DNA from: Rotaria sp. Silwood1
Lineage: Eukaryota; Rotifera; Eurotatoria; Philodinida; Philodinidae
NCBI GenBank assembly: GCA_905250075.1
Contig: CAJNOP010000218.1
Location: 161,881 to 225,880 of the forward strand
Direction: 5' to 3'
Length of the DNA stretch: 64,000 nt
Part shown: positions 11,192 to 20,455 of the stretch, in pieces
How the letters are laid out: the number at the start of each line of letters is the position of its first letter
Numbering within the stretch: the first letter of the stretch is position 1
Program-made: the position numbers and the translations under genes
Notes under the pieces: model-generated
Seen by the model: only the letters and a program-made list of their open reading frames with translations
What the model was told of the DNA's origin: nothing
Database searches by the model: none

Positions 11192-12199
11192 ATATCACTA
11201 TATATCTTATCGAAGATTGCGTAAATACCCTAATTGACAAAACTAGCTATAAAAAATGCTTCATTGATAGGCATAATCTTACTTCCGTGCTGTTGTGATA
11301 AGAGACTGGTATCTGTTATTGCTAGTCAACATTATTTCTTCTTCCTCAAATGAATGTGTGTGCATCTAGAGACTGTATTCACTGTCGACTACCTTTTTCG
11401 ATAAAACCTATCATAAAAACAAAAAAAATAAGGCAAAAAAAAAGATGAACTTTGGTGGTCATCATAGTAATTGACTGTCGTTGATTACGTTAACTATTGG
11501 AAATTACCGTGAAAGAAGGATTGATTGATATTAATTACGCTCACTTTTCCCTCAACATAAATTCAATTCGAACATTTCTGTATTCAACAAGAATAGCTTC
11601 CAATTACCCTCGGTAATAACTTATGATGAACTAATTATTTCACACTTTACGTTGTATCTGTCTTATGTACAATACAATAGTGGTCAGTCTTAAATAAGGT
11701 CCAAGTAAAGGAGAGAAGGGGAAGAAGCAAACATTTGTGAATGTTCAAATATTTACTATGAATATGTTCCTTTTTTTGCACTACTTTCGGGAAAATTTTA
11801 AAGCTTAACTTGTTTTGAAGAGCATCGCAAAATAGTAAACAAACTAAATGAATAGGGTAAATGTGAATATGCTATTGAAATAATAGCAGATTATGCTGCA
11901 TGAACAAACAGTTATTTTGCCGAACGATAGGATGAACGTTAGGAGATTTTTGAGTGCTGTTGTTATTGAATTTCATTCTTTTCTCTTTTTTATATTTTTG
12001 CCATTTTCAGCTCGCTGAAATGAAATATATTTATAGTAAAAACTTTCCAATGAGTTATGGTTTTGTTAGTTGGTAACGAAATGTGGTTTTTGTCTTTCTG
12101 AGATTCATTTCTATTGTTGATTTCTTTATATAATGACCTATCATTTAAAACAGATGAAGCGTTACACTTGAATAAGCGAACGCTTTCTAGGGCATTCTT

Positions 12200-12322
12200 G
12201 GGGTGTGGGTGTGGGTGTGGGTGTGTGGGTGTGGGTGTGGGTGTGGGTGAAGGAAAGACTCACACCCACACCCACACTCACACTCACACCCCACCCATAC
12301 CCACACCCACACCCACACCCAT
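12200..12322. repeat. Head-to-head telomeric-type repeats (TGTGGG)n-(CCCACA)n
   Basis: From 12200 to about 12249 the plus strand reads repeated GTGTGGG/TGTGGG units. After a short joint (GTGAAGGAAAGACT, about 12247-12260) the plus strand switches to CACACCC/CCCACA units until about 12320. TGTGGG is the telomeric hexamer reported for bdelloid rotifers. In a telomere the G-rich strand runs toward the end, so these two tracts face each other as two joined chromosome ends would. The right tract is more degenerate (CACTCA and CATACC variants). Confidence 0.8.
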
Positions 12323-13069
12323 TGGCTATTTAGAAAAGGGAGGCCATCAAATGAACCTATATCAGCATGTTTATTTTCACTAAATTTTTCGTCTATGATC
12401 TCTTTAATTGAGAGCAAGCAGCTTCTAACAAAACGATGTTTTCTTTGCAGTCATACAGAAAATAAAATGATTTGAACCAGATGTAAATCGAGATATAAAT
12501 GAAAATGGACTATTTTTAACATTACATGTTGTGCTAATCAATGCCTTAGTGCTTACCGTACCTTACTCAACTTTTGAAAGAAACTTTGAATTAAAAAAAA
12601 AACACTTTTCTAGGGTTAAATGTTTTGAGCTTTGTTATTAACGAACAATTTTTATTCTCTATACACCAAAAAAAAATTTGTTCACAAAGATTAGCATTAT
12701 CCTTAAACATCTTCGAATTTATAAAAATCATTTTTCAAGAAGTTTAAGAGTCAGTTTAAAAAAAAACTAACATTTGAGCAGTTAATAAGCTCTCGAGTTG
12801 TACGTAACTCATGAAAATGTCATGCATTCTAGTTCGAACATATTTTTTATATGAGTAATATTTGGTCCATAGAACGATATCATGTATCGTTCTTTCTGTA
12901 TATAATATTCTGTTTTGTACACCTGTAAAGATGACGCTTTCTCTTGTCCTTCGTGCTGAAAAAAATATCAATTAATAATTTCACGTGTAAACATTAACGT
13001 AAAAGCTAAGGAAACAAGACGAACAAGTATAAACAACGTTTTATTAATAAGTATTCGTCTACTTGCGAC

Positions 13070-13387
13070 ATGATACAATATAAACCTGGCCTTGGAATAA
13101 ATGCATGGAACCCTTGGAAACCATTGGAACTCACAATAACCGTTGGTATAGTTGCTTCTTTGATTCTCCTTGGTTTAGCACTCGGTTTAGGTTTGGGCAT
13201 TGGACTCAATAATGGTAGTCAAGATTTGACTCTGACTGTATCCACAAACACAACAATAACAACAACAAATAGCACAAATACGACAACAACATCAACAACA
13301 TCAACATCAACAACATCAACAAGAACCACATTAACAACAACATCGTCATCATCAACAACGACAACAACCGCAGCAGCGGGAAAATAA
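13070..13387 (+). CDS. Short single-pass membrane protein with Thr-rich tail
   Basis: This is a single-exon 105-aa frame from ATG at 13070 to TAA. Residues 1-20 are a short soluble segment with Lys and Trp (PGLGINAWNPWKP). Residues about 21-47 form a strongly hydrophobic Leu/Gly-rich membrane segment (VGIVASLILLGLALGLGLGI). The remainder is a low-complexity Thr/Ser/Asn tail with several N-glycosylation sequons (NTT, NST). The layout suggests a type II anchored, O-glycosylated surface protein. It parallels the N-terminal design of the giant mucin-like gene at 20456-38999 on a small scale. No splice donor is apparent before the stop. It may be a complete small gene or a truncated relative of a larger mucin. 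No family is recognised. Confidence 0.5.
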   Translation: MIQYKPGLGINAWNPWKPLELTITVGIVASLILLGLALGLGLGIGLNNGSQDLTLTVSTNTTITTTNSTNTTTTSTTSTSTTSTRTTLTTTSSSSTTTTTAAAGK

Positions 13388-14039
13388 ACAGTGCACAATT
13401 ATGAATCATGACAACAAATAATCTAGATCAATTTTGTAGTGCTCAAGAACATTGTTCTGTATTTAACAGTTTATCAATTTCATCTTTATCAATATTATAA
13501 TCATTTTAGTTCTATTAGTGGCTTAACTAATCAATACATGTGCTACATTTTTTTCCTAACATTTCAACTTTTTTTAATATTTTTCAATTTTATAGAAGGT
13601 TTTCATTCGTAGAATCATAAGATTGAACCTTAAATCTCTCGCACAATATATATTGTCAAGCATGTTTCAAATGAGTTTCTAATATCAACATGCTTCTGCA
13701 ATATAGGGATCATCTTTGTGTTTGAATAGTACAAAACTGTGATGTGTATAATCAAACTCGTAGGATTGTTTTCATCATTTTATATTAAGACTAATAACAA
13801 CAATATATTGTTAATAGGAAAAAGAATAGAAGAAAGGTGATAATAGAGCGATAAATGACAAAAACAAAGAGAAAGAGAGAGAAACGCCACATACAATCAC
13901 ATGACAGGCAATACACACATTGATATTCAAGTCATAAAAGAAGCAATGATTGATGGTTTTCACATACATTTGTCACTTGTTTCGTTTGAAAAGAAAGTTA
14001 TAGGTCGTCATATTAATTCGGTAAAAGTTTGGTACTGGT

Positions 14040-14170
14040 GAACTGCCTGTAAAAGCAATCTGATCTGAACTGATCTGGTCGTTTTCGATAGTGCAGCTGA
14101 AATAAAATGAACTGTTCAAACAGTTCCTCTGATCATAGATGAGCTGCTCAAGCAGTTCTGCCCGATCGAT
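14040..14170. repeat. Island of iterated palindromic GAACTGTTC motifs
   Basis: Repeated, partly self-complementary motifs occur here: CTGATCTGAACTGATCTGG, GAACTGTTCAAACAGTTC and GAGCTGCTCAAGCAGTTC. It belongs to the same architectural class as the other oligomer islands in this window. Confidence 0.45.
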
Positions 14171-14199
14171 ACCTGATTGAGGAACTTATCTTAATGCAC

Positions 14200-14640
14200 C
14201 TCGCGTGTTCCGAAAGATAGATTGTTTTTTATGGAAAACTAGGATGCTAAAGGCATCATCTGAATTGCCAGAGACATCATGCGAGTTGCTGGTTGTATTA
14301 TCTAGAATACTAGTAGCAAAACTAGGACTCTGGAAGCGTCACCTGGGTTATTATAGACATAACCTCGGATACCAAAGGTATCACTTGGGTTGTACGCAGC
14401 GTTGTAAATGACATCTCTTGCTTTCTATGTGACGCTTCTAGCATCAAATGTAATATAACTAGCATTCCACATGATGCGCTTGGCAGTCTAGGTGATATCT
14501 CTAACATCCTAGTGATGCTTCCATCATCCAAGATAAGATCTATAGGAACTCAGGCGATGTCTCAAGCATCCCAGTGATGCTAATAGCATCTTATGTAATA
14601 CTACTGGCATGCTTGGTGATGCTTCTGGCATTCCAGATAT
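14200..14640. repeat. Degenerate ~30-bp minisatellite built on GATGCTTCTAGCATC
   Basis: There are about 15 loosely spaced variants of GATGCTTCTAGCATC, AGGTGATGCTTCTGGCATTC and ATCCTAGTGATGC. Spacing is irregular at about 26-30 bp. The motif is partly palindromic. Both strands carry short open frames across the array, but these look like by-products of the repeat. Confidence 0.5.
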
Positions 14641-15044
14641 CGGTGCGGCTGTGGGTGTAGACTCGAGCTGTGAAGTGCACGTATGGCTTGGTATGGGTTG
14701 GGTCGTCGATTTGTGCTGAACTAAGAAAAGTTTCAGTTAAAGACAAAGCGAGTTTTTAAGGAGATTGTATTATAACTTGTTGTGATAACTTGATATTTGT
14801 TCCGATTGTAGTGTGGGCAAATCAAACTGTGTTCGTCAAGAAAAGATACTCATTAACATCTATATTTCTGAGCCGTCTTTTTTAGAACAGCATTTTTGGT
14901 ATCTATGATTTTTGTCTATAAATACTTTTGCACCCAAATCAGTGATCTTCATTTAATGTTTGACTACATTTTACTATGATAATTATATGGTCTGTTCAAA
15001 ATCAAAAAACGCTGATGGCATTCAGAGTAACAATTATGTCTGAC

Positions 15045-15275
15045 GAACTCTATAAATTGCAATCAATTAAGAATAAAAAAGTACTACTATATTTTAGCGC
15101 ACTCTACAAATTACAGCTCATTAAATTGAAATAGTGAAGCTCAATATCTAGCGAACTCTATAAATTTCAGTAATTACAAAGAAAAGAAGCACTATTGTAG
15201 TTTAGCGCTCTCTACAAATTACAGGTTGTCAAATTAAAATAATGAAGCTCAATCTCTAGTGAACTCTATAAATTT
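15045..15275 (+). repeat. 108-bp tandem duplication (2.1 copies)
   Basis: Copies start at GAACTCTATAAATT at 15045, 15153 and 15261 (the third is partial), exactly 108 bp apart. They also share GCRCTCTACAAATTACAG and GTGAAGCTCAAT/ATGAAGCTCAAT blocks. Copy identity looks to be about 80 percent. Confidence 0.7.
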
Positions 15276-16339
15276 AAACAAGTCTAGAAATATAACTGAA
15301 ATTTTAATTTGTTTTAAAATTGTTATCGATCAATTTTTTTGAAATTTGAAAAGCGAAAATTTCAGACCTAAGATTATTTTAAATTTGAATAAATTAAATT
15401 TAAAAAACAACTGAAATTGAATTTAACAGATATTTAATTTCGATTTTATGTTCGCAAATGAGAGGACACGGTGGGTTGAGCTCATATATAGATCAGGCAG
15501 TCGGATGTGGTTTCTGGAGTGAATTTGAATGTTGGGATGCGGTTGTTGGTATTAGTATCCCAGCTGCCTTCGTTCTATTCCAACACTCACACCGAAACTC
15601 TGCAGTCGCACCAATAGAACAGTAAATAAATTTATAGAAGATATATTAAATTAACACATAAAATACAGAAAACTTCATGTAGCGCGGAAGTGTCGCGCGC
15701 CGAAGCGTCGTGTAATCGAGTCATTTCTAAGTTTACTAATTAAATTTTCCGTAGTGGTCTTAAGGAAATCTGGCGTAGTCGTAATCGGGAAAGTTTGTGC
15801 TTGCACAGCTCTGATTAAGGGTAAAGGTAAGGATTTAATGACATAAGGATAAGTACAAGGTTAGGTTAATCGAACAGAAACAGACTTCCCTAGTCGACGG
15901 TCTCTATAAGAATCCTTCGGAGTCTTTGTCGGCTTGCTGAAATCTTGAGAAGTCTCTAAAAAGTGCAGCACAAAGAAAAGGAATTTCTTGAAGCTCTTCT
16001 GAGAACTTATTTGGAGATGTCCAAGGGGTTTGATGTTTTTATTTGACTTTTTAGGGACTTGTCAAGGACTTAGCAATATGACAGAGACTTGTCAAAGATT
16101 CTTATAGGGAGGATCGATTAAAATTATGCAGAAAATGCCTTAAAACCTGACTAAAACGTATTATAAAGAGTGTGTTCGCGAACTACCTATTGGCGTTTTT
16201 AGGGAAAGAAATACGCGTTCCAACATATTTCAAAGAGTGCTTTTAAAATCTAGCAGAAACATGCGAGCTGTAACAAAAACGAGTTCAAAGGCAAACTTTT
16301 GTAAATTTTGTTTTCAATAATCCTATTTCAGATTTGTTA

Positions 16340-16860
16340 CTAGGAACTTGACAGTAGTGTGAAACTTGAAACTTCATTGCGATTGAAATTTCAAGTTTTC
16401 AAGTTTGGAAATTTACAAGAAGTTAAGCTTCAAGTTTCATCTATGTAGGGCTAAGCATGACACATGTCGATAACTGTGTACATAGAGACGTGCACGGGTC
16501 GTGATTCTTCAAAGGGTGCTTCGCGTACCCACACCACGACGGTAATATATAAGATTAGTCAGTCGCGGAAAAGCTCTTGCCTCTCATTGAATATTTGTAA
16601 GATGATTGAAGCGTTGAATCTAGCTTTCAGGATTGATTCATCCCGCCGCACCCAAACGAAAATTTCAAAAGTTGAACCCTTGAAACTTGAAAGTAGGAAA
16701 TTTCAAAAGATGGATACTTGAAAACTTGAAATTTCGATTGAATTGAAGTTTCCAGCTTTACATATATGTTTCATGCATAATTTTGTTAAAATTCATACTG
16801 ATCTAGGATTTTGAGTACTTCAGCGTTGAGTGCGAGTACGAGTACTTCGAGTATGTTGCC
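16340..16860. repeat. TTGAAACTT and GAGTACTTC oligomer islands
   Basis: Segments 16360-16440 and 16670-16755 are dense in TTGAAACTTGAA and AAATTTCAAGTTTTCAAG iterations on both strands. Segment 16811-16860 iterates GAGTACGAGTACTTCGAGTA and ends in GTTGCCCAGCTATGC. That end, read on the minus strand, resembles hAT-type termini. These may be separate small elements or ends of decayed ones. Confidence 0.4.
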
Positions 16861-17283
16861 CAGCTATGCTCTTATTTCAATAGAATTGTATCTATACTCT
16901 TATACCTATATTCTCATATCTGTACTTATACATTCATATATATATTTACTTCACACATCCTTACAACCATCTTCAATACTCATATGCTTATGCTAGTGCC
17001 GCTAAAGCTAAACTCTTTGGTCGATACTCCATTAAATCAAGCTTTAACAAATTTTTCTTTTTCTCTAACAATAAATGTGATGTTTTAGGTTGATGAAATC
17101 TAATTTCTTCGAAGAATATGTGCATGCATCATTTGACTACATGAGTGCCATCTTTCAGCTCATTTTTGACATTGTAAAAGGACGAATGAGATTCACACAA
17201 AAGAATTTTTTAACTTATAAGCAGAAGAAAGAAGATAACCGTGAGTGTCTTTATCTGATGAAAATATTTAATACGATGCCCAT

Positions 17284-17647
17284 GTAAACACGAAACGCAA
17301 AATCGATGCGTTGAAACGCGGTTTCACAACAAAACGCGTCCAGACGCGGTTAAAAACGGTTTCACGACGCATTCAACCGCATTTTCAATATTAAACGCGT
17401 TGGGATGCAGTTAGAAAAATTTTGAAACGCGTTTGAACGCCGTTTTTTGTACACAATGCGTTGAAACGCAATTGTAAAAAAATATTAACAGCTTCTCAAC
17501 GCGTTTCATATCGAAATCGCGTTTATACGAGTTTAATAAAAATTTGACTGAACGCATTCAAACGCGATGTAATATGAGACGCGTTGACACGCGGTTAGAA
17601 AAAATTTCGAAACGCGTCTGGACGCAGATTTTCTATGCAATGCGTTT
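17284..17647. repeat. Iterated AACGCG/CGCGTT island
   Basis: At least a dozen variants of AAACGCGTTT, GTTGAAACGCGG, AACGCGTCTGGACGC and GCGTTTGAACGC occur within about 360 bp in an otherwise AT-rich region. The motif is self-complementary. It runs directly into the TGTGGG tract. Confidence 0.6.
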
Positions 17648-17713
17648 AGGGTGTGGGTGGGGCGTGGGTGTGTGGGTGTGGGTGTGGGTGTGGGTGTGGG
17701 TGTGTGAGTGTGG
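17648..17713 (+). repeat. Telomeric-type TGTGGG tract ending at an assembly gap
   Basis: About ten GTGTGGG/TGTGGG units, with a few variants (TGGGGCG, TGTGAG), run with the G-rich strand on plus and stop at the N run. It is the second telomeric-type tract in the window, in the same orientation as the left arm of the 12.2-kb pair. Confidence 0.75.
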
Positions 17714-17813
17714 NNNNNNNNNNNNNNNNNNNNNNNNNNNNNNNNNNNNNNNNNNNNNNNNNNNNNNNNNNNNNNNNNNNNNNNNNNNNNNNNNNNNNNN
17801 NNNNNNNNNNNNN
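17714..17813. other. Assembly gap (100 N)
   Basis: Exactly 100 N, the conventional size for a gap of unknown length, directly follows the TGTGGG tract. Sequence across the gap is not contiguous evidence: the join could be real or a scaffolding artefact at a repeat. Confidence 0.99.
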
Positions 17814-20455
17814 TTTCAAGTCTTTGAATTTTTCGATATGAAAAAAGGTTCTTTTTAAAAGCTGAAATTGTGTTTTTCTTACTGAACTCGACACGCTCTT
17901 TAAAATAATGTATGGCTCAACAAGAAAACAATGTTGCTCCTCGTTTAAATTTCAGTATTTATAGAAAATCAACAGCATAGATTATAGCTACTCTGACGCT
18001 ACTCTCCTCAGTATGCGTGTATTACGTGGATCATCAATCAGATTTTTCAGTGCTAATGTGGAAACGTAACCATTCTGTATTATGTTATTGTCTCTTTGGA
18101 AAAGATTTAGTCTTGTTGAAAATTAAGTGTGATGCAGTGTGGAAAACCAGTACTCCAGGAAATTTTCGTCGAAAGAGGTTTTTTGAATGGAGACCTCTAT
18201 AGCTGAGTGATTAAGATTTTTAACACATATTCACAAGGTACTATGTTAGAACCTGAACGCCATCAGACATAGAATGAACTTGAACTAGTCACTAACTACT
18301 ATTTGTTCGAATCCTGCGTTCAATAGTGAACTAACTTCGTGATTGGCATAAATGAAAGGTCGTTGCGGCTAGTATTACAGCTAGAAATAGTGATAAAAAA
18401 AAGATCGGACTATTGAAATTGTCTTAAGATATCACCATATATGGTAAGATAGATGGAAGATAGAGTATTCTTCTTCGTCTTTTTAAGCGAGTCTTTGGCC
18501 AAACATGTGCTTATGATAATTGCTTTAGAACGAATAATTGTAACAACGGGATATCTAGTTTTTATAATCTTCTTTTATGCTGCAATTACACTTGCAAATT
18601 ATGTGAGAATGTGAGTACAAATAGTTGAGCTGGGAGTTTTTCAGAAGTCTAAAAATTTCTACGATAGCTATCGTTTGAGAGTTATCTGCTCCATTTTCGA
18701 TCGACGCGAACAGTTGCAATTAGTCAACGTTCTGGTTTTTTTTGCATGAACATCTGCAGTTTCATGGTAGGAAATGATTGAAGATATATAGGTACAAAAC
18801 ACACCTATATGTCTTAATATTACAACCGAGTCTCAAAATGGCACTGTATAGAGGATTATCAATAAGAATTTCTCTATCACAGTGAATAAATGCAATCATG
18901 ATAATTTCGATTTTTCTATCATTGGAGAGTGTGGGTGTGCCAATGAAACTCGTAAGCCTACACCTACACCCATCCAAAACATAAATGACACATTGCAGCA
19001 AAATTTGAGACTTTTATTATGCTATTCCAGCCAAATGAAAGAAATATAAAAATAAACAAAATTTGCTCAATTTTTGATATTCTGGACAAAAGATTTCTTT
19101 ACGATTTAAGATGGACCTTCATGGAAACTTAACTTAATCATTCTTACGAAGAATGAGTAATCACTGGTTTCTACAGACAACTTGTGTCAAGATTTCTTCC
19201 TTTTTTAGAACTACAGGAAATATTCGGAATCTTTGGCGAAAAACCTTTTCGATATTTCAATGTTTTAGCTTTAAAACAGTTTTATTCCGGTTTTCTCACT
19301 CGTTATTTAGCATCAAATTTTCAATATATTCTTAAGAAAAATCAAAGAAGAATTCTTTCAATAATTGTTCCGACTTCAGTAAACAAAAACTGAGCGAGAC
19401 ATAGACGAAATATTGATACAGCCTTTGAAATTGACCTATCCAATATATATATATCGGCTAACCAAACTGTAAGGTATCAAAAAAGGAAATACATCACACT
19501 GAGTCTTTCAATTGTCTATGGTTGCTCAATTATCACAAGAGCTCTACTAGAAAATGTCCCAGTACTGAAAAATCATGGCTTCATCGCTGTACATGTCAAT
19601 ATTTTGATAAATCAAAAATCAATTTTTTTTCGAACCAATTCAGTATTTATTCCATGCTATGAATCATATATTTTAGAGATTAACCTTACAACTTTGATTC
19701 CAAAGTTTCTGACGATAGAGAATTATCAATATCGTAAGAAATGTCTATGGAAATATTATATGAAAAAAGTATGGGTACGATGGAGAAGTTGTAAGTTTGT
19801 CAAAGCTTCTTTCACTAATATTACAACTAACATACTAATTGGCTACTGATCACAAGGAAAGACGTCCAATTGTGAACTCTCTTTCTGGTCGGCAATGTCG
19901 TCATTAAATCAATCATGGCTAGTTGTGTAATATTGTAACTTCAACTGAATATCAGGACTTTAGAAGTTTTGATCACATCTCGACCTGTTTTAAAGCTTAT
20001 CTGAATAAAATCAGTTGTTATACTTTTGGCTTGAACTTTAACAAATGGGCAGGTCTCATCTTTACCTGGTTTTACCTCAAACTTAAGAACTTAATATCTT
20101 GAGATGAAACAATACATTTTGATGATAATTTTCGAGATATTCTGATAATAATGAGGCCTATTTTAACTTCGAAACACTTCATCCGTTTTCATCATATATC
20201 TCTCGACAGCTCAAGAATTGAGCAAAATAACATATATAGCTCAGTCTCAAAGGCAAACAGATTCAATCTAAATTAGGGTATCGCACTACTCACTATAAAA
20301 AATAAAATGACTATAATCGCAGACTAAAAACTATTTTGTGCTTGAAGGCTTTACCTTGTCAATTCAACTTTGATATTGCTTTCGCTTTCTGTTATTCAGA
20401 AATAAATGATGTACGTTTTTTATGTTTTTATTCCAGAAAAACGCATACTAAATCA

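Larger units (their letters stand above)
10213..13069. other. Non-coding accessory stretch
   Basis: No complete gene is seen. A short open stretch ends in a stop near 10457. It would encode a Ser-rich peptide with the segment ASQSRSSLEFRSDFSSIATS, looks coding-like, and may be an exon relic. The stretch also contains a hAT MITE (11007-11183) and the inverted telomeric-type repeat (12200-12322). The remainder is AT-rich. Confidence 0.45.
13388..20436. other. Gene-poor repeat-bearing region
   Basis: No convincing gene is present. It contains palindromic GAACTGTTC-type motifs (14040-14170), a degenerate GATGCT/AGCATC minisatellite (14200-14640), a 108-bp tandem duplication (15045-15275), TTGAAACTT and GAGTACTTC islands (16340-16860), an AACGCG island (17284-17647) leading into a TGTGGG tract and a 100-N gap, and a weak G/T-rich inverted pair near 18929-18973. 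The rest, including 18.9-20.4 kb, is AT-rich without recognised features. Confidence 0.5.

Noticed and set aside
12114-12417. Open frames translating as alternating Gly/Val/Cys or Thr/His/Pro over the telomeric-type tract
   Set aside because: Pure translation of the GTGTGGG/CACACCC repeat on both strands.
18185-18330. tRNA-like signals: TAGCTGAGTGATTAAG resembling an A box and GTTCGAATCC resembling a B box
   Set aside because: The spacing is too long for one tRNA, and the acceptor and T stems do not pair. At most it is a decayed tRNA-derived SINE head.
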